64,000 bases of DNA from Natronomonas salsuginis (GTDB lineage Archaea > Halobacteriota > Halobacteria > Halobacteriales > Haloarculaceae), in contig NZ_QKNX01000002.1 in assembly GCF_005239135.1 (NCBI RefSeq), forward strand, positions 611,770 through 675,769. Reading direction: 5' to 3'. The translations under genes were made by a program, and so were the position numbers. Positions 35,731 through 44,748 of the stretch are shown here, one piece after another. The notes below the pieces were generated by a model. That model was not told the DNA's origin, searched no databases, and worked only from the letters and a program-made list of their open reading frames with translations. Within the stretch, counting starts at the first letter, position 1; each line of letters begins with the position of its first letter.

Positions 35731-35814
35731 CTGCTCAATCCACAGCTCGCCGCCGTCGGGATGGCGGCAAGCAGCGTCATCGTCACCTCGAACTCGCAGC
35801 GGTCGGTGTGTTGA
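35710..35814 (+). pseudogene. C-terminal remnant of a second P1B-type ATPase
   Basis: Plus-strand frame ...AAVAGLLNPQLAAVGMAASS followed by VIVTSNSQRSVC and a TGA stop. This is the last membrane helix and tail of a copper/heavy-metal P-type ATPase, matching AVAGLLNPLLAAVAMAASST and the tail of the intact ATPase 600 bp upstream, but diverged, so it is not a fresh copy. Only ~32 residues remain. Confidence 0.65.
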
Positions 35815-36714
35815 TCACAGGATCTGTTTTCCCAGGCCGCTCGCGACGAGTTCGACCGCGAGCTCCGCCGTTCTGTTGTGTGAATCGAGGATCGGGTTCA
35901 CCTCGACGACCTCCATCGAGACGCACGCGTCGGTCCCCGCGATCAGCTCCATCGCCGTGTGAGCCTCTCGATAGGTGACGCCGCCGTGAACCGGCGTCCC
36001 GACGCCGGGGGCCTCGCCGGGGTCAAGCACGTCCATGTCGAAGCTCACGTGAAGGCGGTCGACGCCGTCGAGCGCGGCGTCCAGCGCGTCCTCGACGATG
36101 GGGACCATCCCGCGGTTGTCGATGTCACTCATCGTGTAGACGGTGACGTCGCTGTCCGCGATCGCCGTTCGCTCCTCCGCGCCGATGTCACGGAGGCCGA
36201 CCATCGCGACGTTGCGCTCTTCGACATCGGTTCGGGCCCACTCCATCTCCCCGAACACGCTACGGCCGAGTATCGCAGCGACGGGCATCCCGTGGATGTT
36301 CCCGCTCGGCGTCGTCTCGGGTGTGTTGAAATCGCCGTGGGCGTCGATCCAGAGCACGCCGAGCTTCCGGTCTTTGTTCACTCCGTTGATAGTTCCGATC
36401 GCGATCGAGTGGTCCCCGCCCAACACGAGGGGGAATGCTCCCTCGTCGAGCGCGTCGGCGACCGCGCTCTCGACGCGCCGACAGACCCATCGGGTCTCGC
36501 GAAGGTACTTCGCGTTCCCGTTCGGTGGCCGCTCCGCGTTGGGATCACGCCCTTCGGGGCGCGGAACCGGCAGATCGCCGGCGTCGTCGATGGCGTGTCC
36601 GAGGGAGCGAATCGAGTCGGCCAGTCCCGCATACCGGATCGCCGAGGGTCCCATGTCCACACCTCGCCTGTCGGCTCCGAGATCCATCGGGGCGCCGATG
36701 ACTCGTACGTCCAT
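35815..36714 (-). CDS. rocF: Arginase
   Basis: 299 residues. The binuclear manganese motifs are all present: GGDHSIAIGT, WIDAHGDFNTPETTPSGNIHG and SFDMDVLDPGEAPGVGTPVHGG (split here by context). It hydrolyses arginine to ornithine and urea. Agmatinase is less likely because the NxHG substrate loop (SGNIHGMPVA) matches arginase. Its 3' end touches the ATPase remnant stop. Confidence 0.94.
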   Translation of the reverse strand: MDVRVIGAPMDLGADRRGVDMGPSAIRYAGLADSIRSLGHAIDDAGDLPVPRPEGRDPNAERPPNGNAKYLRETRWVCRRVESAVADALDEGAFPLVLGGDHSIAIGTINGVNKDRKLGVLWIDAHGDFNTPETTPSGNIHGMPVAAILGRSVFGEMEWARTDVEERNVAMVGLRDIGAEERTAIADSDVTVYTMSDIDNRGMVPIVEDALDAALDGVDRLHVSFDMDVLDPGEAPGVGTPVHGGVTYREAHTAMELIAGTDACVSMEVVEVNPILDSHNRTAELAVELVASGLGKQIL

Positions 36715-36847
36715 ACGTCGACTCCGGCGCGAAGCGACAAAAACGGGCGTGGTGGACGGTCCCGATAATCGCTCTCACCGTGGTGAACGAACCGCGACGA
36801 ATCGCCTCACCGTCGCCTTTAAGTCCGGAACTATCAAAGTAGAGGTT

Positions 36848-37387
36848 ATGTCATCGATCGAACTTACTCCCAGTCAGAAGACGATTCTTCAGGAACTCAT
36901 CAACCTCTTTCGCGAGTCCGAGAGCGCGGTCAAAGGCGAGGACATCGCCGAGAAGGTCGACCGGAACCCGGGGACGATCCGAAATCAGATGCAGAGCCTC
37001 AAGGCGCTCCAACTGGTTGAGGGCGTACCCGGACCGAAGGGTGGATACAAACCGACGGCAACGGCGTACGACGCGCTGAAGATTCAGGAGATGGATCAGG
37101 CGGCCGACGTCCCGTTCCGTCACAACGGCGAACTGATCACGGGGGCGAACGTCCAGGAGATCGATCTGACGAGCGTCCACCACCCCGAGCTGTGTCGCGC
37201 CGAAATCAAACTCCAGGGATCGATGTCCGAATTCACCGAGGGCGACTCGATAAGCGTCGGGCCGACCCCCCTGTCGAAGCTGCTGATCGAGGGAACACTC
37301 GAGGGGAAGGACAACACGAACAACACGCTCATCCTCACGATCGACAACATGGCCGCACCGGCTGGCGACGAGGAGCCGCTTCACTAA
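36848..37387 (+). CDS. Winged-helix transcriptional regulator (Rrf2/TrmB-like HTH)
   Basis: 179 residues. The N-terminal winged helix (residues ~5-75: TPSQKTILQELINLFRESES, IAEKVDRNPGTIRNQMQSLK, VEGVPGPKGGYKPT) is joined to a C-terminal ligand-like domain (~95-170: CRAEIKLQGSMSEFTEGDSI ... IEGTLEGKDNTNNTLILTID). The GPKGGY wing is typical of Rrf2-like HTH. No cysteines for an Fe-S cluster are seen, so the signal is not obvious. Conserved in haloarchaea; targets unknown. Confidence 0.85.
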   Translation: MSSIELTPSQKTILQELINLFRESESAVKGEDIAEKVDRNPGTIRNQMQSLKALQLVEGVPGPKGGYKPTATAYDALKIQEMDQAADVPFRHNGELITGANVQEIDLTSVHHPELCRAEIKLQGSMSEFTEGDSISVGPTPLSKLLIEGTLEGKDNTNNTLILTIDNMAAPAGDEEPLH

Positions 37388-37477
37388 CATCGCGTCGCTG
37401 TGCCGTCTTCGTATCCGTGATATCGCCGTCGAATCGGTTCCAACACCTTTGTATCGGAGGGGAGTGAACGTTTAGTT

Positions 37478-38641
37478 ATGACAGACGATGTCGTCGTGCT
37501 CGGGTCCGGTTATGCCGGCACCGGCGCAATCAAGAAACTCGAATCGGGGCTCGATGGCGAAGCGGATCTCACCTGGATCTCGGACGTCGATCACCACCTC
37601 GTTCTCCACGAATCCCACCGCTGCATCCGCGACCCCGACATCCAATCGAAGATCACCTTCGACACGTCGGAGCTCAAAGCGCCCTCCACGCGATTCATCC
37701 ACGGCCGAGTCGATGGGATCGATACCGACGATCGGGTTCTCACGCTCGCCGACGACTCGACCGTTGAGTACGATTACCTGCTCGTCGGCTTCGGTTCGAA
37801 GACCGCCTTCTTCGGCATCGATGGGCTCGAAGAGCATTCGCTGGTGCTCAAGAGTCTCGCCGACGCCCTAGAGATTCACGACGAGATCACGGACGCGGCA
37901 CGGGAAGCGTCCCGAAGCGACCCCGCACAGGTCATCGTCGGCGGCGCCGGCCTTTCGGGGATCCAGTCCGCCGGCGAGATCGCCGAGTTCCGCGACAAAC
38001 ACCGCGCGCCGCTCGAGATCCACCTCGTCGAGGGGCTCGACAGCGTCTTCCCGAACAACGACCCCGTCGTCCAGGCGAAGCTCCGGAAGCTCCTCAAGCA
38101 GAAGGATGTCGAGATCCACACAGGCGAGTTCATCGGCGAGGTCGACGCCGAGACCGTCTACATCGGCGAAGAGAAGCAACTCGACTACGATGTGCTGCTG
38201 TGGACCGGCGGCATCACGGGCCAAGACGCCGCCGAGACCGTCAACGTCGACAAGGACGAGCGGAGCAACCGGATCGAAGCCGCCTCGAACTTCCAGACTT
38301 CCGACGAGCGCGTGTTCGCGATCGGCGACGCCGCGCTCATCGACCAACCCGGCGACCAGCCCGCACCGCCGACGGCGCAAGCGGCCTGGCAGGCAGCGGA
38401 GGTCGTCGGCGAGAACATCGCTCGCGCGATCCGCGGACAGCCGCTCAAGGAATGGGAGTTTGACGACAAAGGGACGCTCATCTCGGTCGGCAGCAAGGCC
38501 GTCGCTCACGACATCAAGGGGCTTCCGATAGACACCTTCGGCGGTCCGGCCGCGAAGGTCCTGAAAAAGACCGTCGCAGCACGATGGATCAACAAGGTCA
38601 CCGGCTTCGGGGACGCCGCGAAGGCGTTCCCGAACATGTAA
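37478..38641 (+). CDS. Type II NADH dehydrogenase-like FAD oxidoreductase
   Basis: 387 residues. The FAD dinucleotide fold VVVLGSGYAGTGAIKKLE is at residues 5-22, a second GxGxxG region IVGGAGLSGIQSAGEIAEF (~148) binds NAD(P)H, and VFAIGDAALIDQ (~283) closes the FAD site. The C-terminus KGLPIDTFGGPAAKVLKKTVAARW is amphipathic, as in NDH-2 enzymes that touch the membrane. It probably passes electrons from NADH to quinone. Monocistronic. Confidence 0.9.
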   Translation: MTDDVVVLGSGYAGTGAIKKLESGLDGEADLTWISDVDHHLVLHESHRCIRDPDIQSKITFDTSELKAPSTRFIHGRVDGIDTDDRVLTLADDSTVEYDYLLVGFGSKTAFFGIDGLEEHSLVLKSLADALEIHDEITDAAREASRSDPAQVIVGGAGLSGIQSAGEIAEFRDKHRAPLEIHLVEGLDSVFPNNDPVVQAKLRKLLKQKDVEIHTGEFIGEVDAETVYIGEEKQLDYDVLLWTGGITGQDAAETVNVDKDERSNRIEAASNFQTSDERVFAIGDAALIDQPGDQPAPPTAQAAWQAAEVVGENIARAIRGQPLKEWEFDDKGTLISVGSKAVAHDIKGLPIDTFGGPAAKVLKKTVAARWINKVTGFGDAAKAFPNM

Positions 38642-38656
38642 CGGGTCCCGAGCCGC

Positions 38657-39484
38657 TTACCGGGCGTCGAGCGACAATCCGGCGTGCCACCGATCCACGC
38701 CCGCCGCTCTCTTTATGCGGTCCATCTCCGTCAGCAGCGCTGCCGCCAACGACGCCGTTTCCGCCGCCTTTCGCTGCCCCTCCGTCCGGAACTCACCCGT
38801 GACGCGGTTCGCGTAGACGGTACAGACGGCCCCGGCGCGGAGCCCGTATAGGCTCGCGAGCGTCAGGATCGCGCTCGCCTCCATCTCGAAGTTGAGAACG
38901 CCGGCCTCGCGGAGCGCTTCGAGGCGCGCTTCCGCACCCGCGGCTCGAAAGCCGCCGAATCCCGGTCGAGACTGCCCCGCATAAAAAGAATCCGTCGAGC
39001 AGGTGACGCCGAGGTGATACTCGTGGCCGAGTCGTTCGGCGGCGGTCACGAGCGCGGTCACGACCTCCCCGTGGGCGCTCGCGGGATACTCCTCCCCAAC
39101 GTACTCGTCGCTCGTCCCCTCCTGTCGGACCGCACCCGTTGTGATGACGAGGTCACCGATCTCGATCTCCGGTTGAATCGCGCCACACGAGCCGACCCGA
39201 ACGAACGTGTCCGCGCCGATCCGCGCGAGTTCCTCGACGGCAATCGCGGCCGACGGGGAACCGATACCGGTCGAGGTGACCGCGACCGGTTCGCCCCCGT
39301 ACGTTCCGGTGAGCGTCCTGTATTCCCGGTGGCTCGCGAGTTCCTCAGCGTTGTCCCACAGCTCGGCGATGATCTCGGTTCGCTCAGGATCTCCGGGCAA
39401 CAACACCGGTCCCGCGATGTCCCCCTCACGAAGTTCGATGTGATACTGTTCCTCGTCGCTTGGATCCTCGCTTTCCCGGCTCAT
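38657..39484 (-). CDS. udp: Uridine phosphorylase
   Basis: 275 residues from the ATG at 39484, which overlaps the cdd stop (ATGA). NP-I family motifs: LLPGDPERTEIIA, TSTGIGSPSAAIAVEELARI, RVGSCGAIQPEIEIGD and NFEMEASAILTLASLYG. It cleaves uridine with phosphate to uracil and ribose 1-phosphate. With cytidine deaminase upstream it forms a pyrimidine nucleoside catabolic unit. Confidence 0.94.
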   Translation of the reverse strand: MSRESEDPSDEEQYHIELREGDIAGPVLLPGDPERTEIIAELWDNAEELASHREYRTLTGTYGGEPVAVTSTGIGSPSAAIAVEELARIGADTFVRVGSCGAIQPEIEIGDLVITTGAVRQEGTSDEYVGEEYPASAHGEVVTALVTAAERLGHEYHLGVTCSTDSFYAGQSRPGFGGFRAAGAEARLEALREAGVLNFEMEASAILTLASLYGLRAGAVCTVYANRVTGEFRTEGQRKAAETASLAAALLTEMDRIKRAAGVDRWHAGLSLDAR

Positions 39485-39873
39485 TCGAGATGCTCGCTCG
39501 TGATCGTGTTCGGGAGCAATTCGCCGAGCGTGTACGTCGTCGTATCGGCGTCGCCCTCGCAGACGATTCGGAGCCCGTCGTCGCAAAACTCCGACAGCGA
39601 CTGTCGGCACATCCCGCACGGCGTCACGCCATCCCGGCGATCCGAACTGACTGCGACCTGCTCAAACTCGCGGTGGCCGGCCTCGACTGCCTTCGACAGC
39701 GCCAACTCCTCGGCGTGGATGCTGTTCGAGTAATTGGCGTTCTCGACGTTACAGCCGGTGAACACCGTCCCGTCGCTCGTCTCGATCGCCGCCCCGACGT
39801 GGTACGTCGAGTACGGCGCGTACGACGTGTCGACCGCCTCGCGTGCGACCGCGAGGAGCGCAGTAGCCTCCAT
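39481..39873 (-). CDS. cdd: Cytidine deaminase
   Basis: 130 residues, homotetrameric-type length. Zinc site: VFTGCNVENANYSNSIHAEELAL (split; Cys, Glu of HAE) and TPCGMCRQSLSEFC (PCxxC). It converts cytidine to uridine, feeding the uridine phosphorylase whose start overlaps its stop. Lies downstream of the phosphomutase (41-nt gap). Confidence 0.96.
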   Translation of the reverse strand: MEATALLAVAREAVDTSYAPYSTYHVGAAIETSDGTVFTGCNVENANYSNSIHAEELALSKAVEAGHREFEQVAVSSDRRDGVTPCGMCRQSLSEFCDDGLRIVCEGDADTTTYTLGELLPNTITSEHLE

Positions 39874-39913
39874 ACCGATCGATCACGAGCCGGCCGCAAA
39901 TAGCTATCTCACG

Positions 39914-41260
39914 CTACGACGCGTCCTCGACCGCGCGCTCGACCTGCGCGGAGACCGCTTCGACGAGCGCGTCCACGTCGTCGCTTTCGGCGTAGATACG
40001 GACGTACGGCTCGGTGCCACTCGGGCGGACGAGCGTCCACGAGGCGTCCGGAAGGGTGAGCCGAACCCCGTACTCGGTGTTCACCTCGGCGTCGGGGAAC
40101 GCCTCCGGAAGCAGCGACTCCAGTCTCGACATCGCTCGCTCTTTGCTGTCGTCCGGACAGTCGAGGCTCACCTTCCGATACGGACGTTCCTGTACCGGCG
40201 CTCGAAGATTCGAAAGTCCATGTGAGGCGACCAAGCCGGTCACGACGGCCGCACTGACGATGGCGTCGATCCACGATCCGAACGCCGGATGGACGTGTTT
40301 CCACGGTTCGGCCGCGAAGACGACGGTACCGCCGTCGCTCTCGGCGGCCGCGATCCCCTCGTGGAGCGCTCCGAGCCGAACGCGTTTGGTTCGGCCGCCC
40401 GCGGCCGCGACGCGTTCGTCGATCCGTCCGGAGGCGTTCGGCGTGGTCACCACCACCGGATCGGACACGTCGCTCTCACGGGTGTAGTGTTCGGCCACGA
40501 TAGCGAGGACGGTGTCCTCGTGGACGACGTCGCCCGCCGAATCGACGACGACGATGCGATCCCCGTCGCCGTCGTGGCCGATCCCGAGATCGAACGCGCC
40601 GTCGGCGACGAACGCGCGGAGATCTTCGAGACTTTCGGGCGTCGGCTTCGACTCCCTTCCGGGGAAGTGACCGTCGACGTTGGCGTTGAGCGTGACGACG
40701 TGCGCGCCGAGTTCCGACAGCGCGCTCGGCGCTGCGGGGCTCGCGACGCCGTTCCCGCAGTCGATGGCGACTCGAGTGCCGTCGCAGTCCCCGGCGACTT
40801 CGCGGGCGTACTCGACGACGTCGGATCGGTAGTCGTCGAGCACGTCGAGCGCAGTCGAACTGCCCCACCGGTCCCACTCGACGGGGCTCGGCTCCGACTC
40901 GATTCGCGTTTCGACGCGTCGCTCGGCGCTTCGATCGTACTCAGTTCCGTCGACGAATAGCTTCAACCCGTTGTCTGACGGCGGGTTGTGACTGGCCGTG
41001 ATCATGATCCCGCGGCGTCCCCGACTCGCGTACGCGAGCGCCGGTGTCGGCACCTGTCCGATTCGGACCACGTCTGCGCCGCCGCTTTCGAGCCCCGACT
41101 GAACGGCGGCGGCGATCGCGTCGCCGCTTTCGCGACCGTCGCGGCCAATGACGAACTCGGGGCCGTCCTCGGCGGCCGCCCGTCCGACGGCCACCGCGAG
41201 CGACGGCGATACCTTCGTCCGTACGTCTCCCCGAATGCCGGCGGTCCCGAACAGATCCAT
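39914..41260 (-). CDS. Phosphohexomutase/phosphopentomutase family (GlmM/ManB superfamily)
   Basis: 448 residues from the ATG at 41260 (MDLFGTAGIRGDVRTKVSPS). Active-site Ser in ITASHNPPSDNG, metal loop GHDGDGDRIVVVDS, sugar loop FAAEPWKHVHPAFGS, phosphate loop VRPSGTEPYVRIYAE. Automated labels would say phosphoglucosamine or phosphomannomutase. Its place ahead of cdd and udp suggests it may act on ribose 1-phosphate (phosphopentomutase) instead. The sugar-binding loop reads EPWKH rather than the GEXSGH of hexomutases, which supports a different substrate. Confidence 0.88.
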   Translation of the reverse strand: MDLFGTAGIRGDVRTKVSPSLAVAVGRAAAEDGPEFVIGRDGRESGDAIAAAVQSGLESGGADVVRIGQVPTPALAYASRGRRGIMITASHNPPSDNGLKLFVDGTEYDRSAERRVETRIESEPSPVEWDRWGSSTALDVLDDYRSDVVEYAREVAGDCDGTRVAIDCGNGVASPAAPSALSELGAHVVTLNANVDGHFPGRESKPTPESLEDLRAFVADGAFDLGIGHDGDGDRIVVVDSAGDVVHEDTVLAIVAEHYTRESDVSDPVVVTTPNASGRIDERVAAAGGRTKRVRLGALHEGIAAAESDGGTVVFAAEPWKHVHPAFGSWIDAIVSAAVVTGLVASHGLSNLRAPVQERPYRKVSLDCPDDSKERAMSRLESLLPEAFPDAEVNTEYGVRLTLPDASWTLVRPSGTEPYVRIYAESDDVDALVEAVSAQVERAVEDAS

Positions 41261-41494
41261 GGATAAATCTCGACACCGGAGCACTTCAAGCATGGCGAAC
41301 AGCCAGCGCTAGAGTCCCACCGTGGACCACCTCCGTTCGCACGACGACAGTTCGATCGAGCGTACGTTGATGTCCGGTGGTCACGATCCGCTCCGACGGC
41401 CCTCGCGCTAGGCACCCGCCTCGTCGGGCCGTCGGCGATCGGTCAGATCATGGGTGGTCTGCCCGCGTCATCGTACATAAACCGCCGGGCGGTG

Positions 41495-42121
41495 TCACGC
41501 GATGTCGCGGCTGGTGTCGATGTCGATCGCCGCGGCGAGATCGAGTTTGATGACGTCCGAGAGCGCCCGGCCACCGCGGAACTTGGGGACCGCAAGGCGG
41601 TTCTCGACGCGGTCACCCTTGACTGTCGTCTCCAACTGGAAGATGACGTCGGCCATATGCTCGGTCGTATCGCGAAGCGACGGCACGTCCCGGCCGTCGA
41701 GACAGTGGAGCACGGCGAGACCGCCGGTGTTGTAGATGTGATTTTGGAGTTCGTTGAGGAAGTTCCGATAGCGGGCCGGTTCGTGCCGTTCGAGCACGTC
41801 CACCGGATCGATGACGAGGTTCGACGACTCGGGGAGGGCCACGACGAGCTTCGACGCGTTGTCGAGCGGAGCGTCGCCAGTCACGTCCCGAACGGTCGCG
41901 TCGCCGGTCCTCGTCGGGGCGTTTTTGAGGCTGTTCGCGACCGCATCGCTCGTTCTGTCCAGCGTTAGATACAGCGTGCCGCGCGCCGCCGTCAGTTCGT
42001 AGAGGAACAGTTCGGCCTGACTGGCCGGCGCGGCGGTCAGGGCGACGATGCTTCCGGACGGGATCCCGCCTTCGAGCTGTCTATCGAGCGCGGCGATCCC
42101 TGTCCGGAGCCGTTCGCTCAT
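41495..42121 (-). CDS. RecA/KaiC-like (HTR-like) protein without Walker A lysine
   Basis: 208 residues. It begins MSERLRTGIAALDRQLEGGI PSGSIVALTAAPASQAELF-like, i.e. the RadA/KaiC fold start, but the P-loop GxxxxGK[ST] is replaced by TAAPASQAE, so ATP binding is unlikely. Later strands LVVALPESSNLVIDPVDVLE and IFQLETTVKGDRVENRLAVPK are retained. Haloarchaea have several such proteins, sometimes named HTR-like. Role unknown. The 234-nt gap 41261-41494 upstream of the phosphomutase shows nothing I can identify. Confidence 0.75.
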   Translation of the reverse strand: MSERLRTGIAALDRQLEGGIPSGSIVALTAAPASQAELFLYELTAARGTLYLTLDRTSDAVANSLKNAPTRTGDATVRDVTGDAPLDNASKLVVALPESSNLVIDPVDVLERHEPARYRNFLNELQNHIYNTGGLAVLHCLDGRDVPSLRDTTEHMADVIFQLETTVKGDRVENRLAVPKFRGGRALSDVIKLDLAAAIDIDTSRDIA

Positions 42122-42281
42122 TGTGCGGTCTCTGCCGCGGGATCCAGATTAAACTTTGCGGCAAATCGGGCGCCGATTCGTCCGATCGTCGGTTCGCACG
42201 CGGCCCCGGAGTCCACGTCATCGACGCCCAAACGAATGACCGGTCGGGGGATTCAAGACCGTCCGAATCCCCAATCAACTA

Positions 42282-43184
42282 ATGCGCCACGACCACCTGA
42301 TAAGTGCGAAACAGCTGTCACGTGGCGACATCGAGGCCGTGTTGGACCGTGCCGCCGAGATCGACGCCGATCCCGGTGCCGTCGCCGGAACGCACGCCGA
42401 CACGCTGTTGGGGTTGCTCTTTTTCGAGCCGAGCACCCGAACCAAGATGTCGTTCGACACCGCGATGAAGCGACTCGGCGGCCGAACGATCGATATGGGG
42501 AGCGTCGAGTCCTCCTCGGTGAAAAAAGGCGAGAGCCTCGCCGACACCGTCCGCGTCATCGAGGGATACGCCGACGCGATCGTGCTCAGACATCCCTCGG
42601 AGGGCTCGGCCAAACTGGCGAGCGAGTTCGTCGATATCCCGGTCGTCAACGCGGGCGACGGCGCCGGACAGCACCCCTCGCAGACGCTGTTGGATCTGTA
42701 CACGATCCGGCAGAACGCCGGCCTCGACGATCTGACGATCGGCATCATGGGTGATCTGAAATACGGACGCACCGTCCACTCGCTCGCCCACGCGCTGACG
42801 AACTTCGACGCCAGCCAGCACTTCATCAGCCCCGAGAGCCTCCGTCTGCCGCGAGGTGTGCGCTACGACCTCCACGAGGCGGGCGCGAAGGTCCGCGAAC
42901 ACACGGAGCTCGACGCCGTCCTCGGAACGCTCGACGTGCTGTACGTGACTCGAATCCAGCGCGAGCGCTTCCCCGACGAGAACGAGTACCGCCAGGTCGC
43001 CGGCGAGTACCGGATCGACGCCGAACTTCTCGAGGCGGCGAGCGATGATCTGACGGTCATGCACCCGCTTCCGCGGGTCGACGAGATCGCACCGGATGTC
43101 GACGGCACCGACTACGCAACGTACTTCGAACAGGCACACAACGGCGTCCCCGTTCGAATGGCGCTTTTGCACGAGATCCTATGA
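42282..43184 (+). CDS. pyrB: Aspartate carbamoyltransferase catalytic chain
   Basis: 300 residues. The carbamoyl-phosphate loop STRTKMSF is at residues 51-58 (FEPSTRTK), with the second loop KKGESLADT and [14 protein letters not shown] near the C-terminus. It catalyses the first committed step of pyrimidine synthesis. The stop overlaps the pyrI ATG by 4 nt. Confidence 0.97.
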   Translation: MRHDHLISAKQLSRGDIEAVLDRAAEIDADPGAVAGTHADTLLGLLFFEPSTRTKMSFDTAMKRLGGRTIDMGSVESSSVKKGESLADTVRVIEGYADAIVLRHPSEGSAKLASEFVDIPVVNAGDGAGQHPSQTLLDLYTIRQNAGLDDLTIGIMGDLKYGRTVHSLAHALTNFDASQHFISPESLRLPRGVRYDLHEAGAKVREHTELDAVLGTLDVLYVTRIQRERFPDENEYRQVAGEYRIDAELLEAASDDLTVMHPLPRVDEIAPDVDGTDYATYFEQAHNGVPVRMALLHEIL

Positions 43185-43642
43185 TCGACACCGAACTCCG
43201 CGTTTCCAAGATCGAAGACGGAACAGTCATCGACCACATCACGGGCGGTCAGGCGCTCAACGTCCTCGCGATCATCGGGATCGACGGGAGCTCCGGCGAG
43301 GAGGTGAGCATCGGGATGAACGTCCCCTCGGACCGACTCGGCCGCAAGGACATCGTGAAGGTCGAGGGGCGCGAGCTGAGCCAAAACGAGGTCGACGTGC
43401 TGTCGCTCATCGCGCCGGCCGCGACGATCAACATCGTTCGCGATTTCGAGGTCGTCGAGAAACACCGCGTGACGCGCCCCGAAACCGTCGTCGGCGTGCT
43501 GTCGTGTCCCAACGCCAACTGCATCTCGACGGCGGATGAACCGATCGAGTCCCGCTTCGATGTCCTCGATGAAGGGGTTCGCTGTACGTACTGCGAGACG
43601 ATTATCCGCGACTCGATCGCCTCGCACATTAGCGCGGCGTAG
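43181..43642 (+). CDS. pyrI: Aspartate carbamoyltransferase regulatory chain
   Basis: 153 residues. N-terminal nucleotide-binding domain ([20 protein letters not shown], where effectors bind) and a C-terminal zinc domain with four Cys in CPNANC and CTYC. It allosterically controls PyrB through CTP/ATP. Coupled to pyrB by a 4-nt overlap. Confidence 0.97.
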   Translation: MIDTELRVSKIEDGTVIDHITGGQALNVLAIIGIDGSSGEEVSIGMNVPSDRLGRKDIVKVEGRELSQNEVDVLSLIAPAATINIVRDFEVVEKHRVTRPETVVGVLSCPNANCISTADEPIESRFDVLDEGVRCTYCETIIRDSIASHISAA

Positions 43643-43708
43643 TGGGAGGTGTCGCGTCTGGTTGGGCGGGGGAAAGCCTATAGCGGCGGCCGGCTTTGTA
43701 TAGATTGT

Positions 43709-43777
43709 ATGTCGAAGAAAGCACTCGCGATCATTCTCGTCGCAGCAGTTGCCCTGCTGTACGTAAAGAAACGGTAG
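43709..43777 (+). CDS. 22-aa single-helix membrane micropeptide
   Basis: ATG at 43709 to TAG at 43775-43777 encodes 22 residues: MSKK, a fully hydrophobic 14-residue core (ALAIILVAAVALLY) and VKKR. Lysines flank the helix on both sides. A TATA-like GCCTATAG at ~43676-43683 lies ~28 nt before the ATG, the spacing of a leaderless haloarchaeal gene. Too short for automated gene callers. It follows pyrI by 66 nt. Coding status is inferred from promoter spacing, charge pattern and the absence of polar residues. Confidence 0.5.
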   Translation: MSKKALAIILVAAVALLYVKKR

Positions 43778-43852
43778 TGCTCCAGCGCTACCCGAACCAT
43801 CCTCCGGACACGCTTCCGAACGACTTACCAGCCGCGCGTCCCTTCCGAGCGT

Positions 43853-44719
43853 ATGCACGGCGTCGTCACGCGAAACGCTGAGGAAGCCCGTTGGCCCGAC
43901 TTCGATCGGTCGTTCTACGAGGTCAAAGACGTCTCCGGGCGGTCGGCTGAGCCGATCCCCGAGGCGGTGAGCATGATCTCGTGTTTCGGCGACAATGCGG
44001 CCGCCGAGGAGCGGCCGGACCTCGTCCCGATAAACCCCGACGGCCAACACGCCACTCGCGATCGGACCTACTTCGATTGGGCCTACATCTGTCCGACGCA
44101 CGACGGGTATCGAGATGGCTTACTGGAGATCGTCGCCGACTGTGTGGACGTGAATCCGGACGTTCGGCTCGACGACATCGGCTTTCCACGCGCGGAGTAC
44201 TGCTACTGCGATCGCTGTAACGAACGCTTCGAAGCGTGGGTTCGCAATCGCCACGATGCCGGTGAGGGGCCACCGCCCGCGGAGACGACGATCGAGGACC
44301 GATACGAATGGCGGGCCGCGGTCATCACCGACTTCGTCGAGGAAGCGGTCGAGCGGATTCCGGGACGGACCTACATGACGTTGTACCCGGATCCGTACGA
44401 CGGTCACCTCTACGAACGCGCGGGGATCGACCTCGACGCGCTCGAACCCCACGTCGACGAGTTCGTCGTTCCTCTCTACGACACCCACTACGGGACGACC
44501 TACTGGCTGGAGACGATCGCGAAGGGGTTCGAAAGTCGCCTCGACACGCCGTTCAGCGTCGAGCTCTACGCGGTCAACGTCGACATCGACAACCTTATCC
44601 ACGCGATGGAGGTCGCCGCCGAGTACGGCGAGTCGGTGCTGTTCGGCTACGACGCCTCGAACGCCCGGGCGGCCCTCCGGAGACAGGGCGCCGACGAGCG
44701 CGACGGCGTCGAGTGGTAA
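43853..44719 (+). CDS. Uncharacterised haloarchaeal protein, possible TIM-barrel with CxxC
   Basis: 288 residues. The pattern TYFDWAYICPTHDGYRDGLL, then DDIGFPRAEYCYCDRCNERF (CYCDRC metal or redox cluster), WRAAVITDFVEEAVERIPGR and VELYAVNVDIDNLIHAMEVA suggests a glycoside-hydrolase-like (beta/alpha)8 barrel with an acidic strand end LDDIGF. Similar Cys clusters occur in bacterial putative glycosyl hydrolases that recognise D-x-x-Y-x-x-C-x-C-x-x-C. No signal peptide. Function not established. Transcribed after the micropeptide gene. Confidence 0.7.
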   Translation: MHGVVTRNAEEARWPDFDRSFYEVKDVSGRSAEPIPEAVSMISCFGDNAAAEERPDLVPINPDGQHATRDRTYFDWAYICPTHDGYRDGLLEIVADCVDVNPDVRLDDIGFPRAEYCYCDRCNERFEAWVRNRHDAGEGPPPAETTIEDRYEWRAAVITDFVEEAVERIPGRTYMTLYPDPYDGHLYERAGIDLDALEPHVDEFVVPLYDTHYGTTYWLETIAKGFESRLDTPFSVELYAVNVDIDNLIHAMEVAAEYGESVLFGYDASNARAALRRQGADERDGVEW

Positions 44720-44748
44720 GGGCTGAACGGTGTGCCCTCGTCGGTCGG

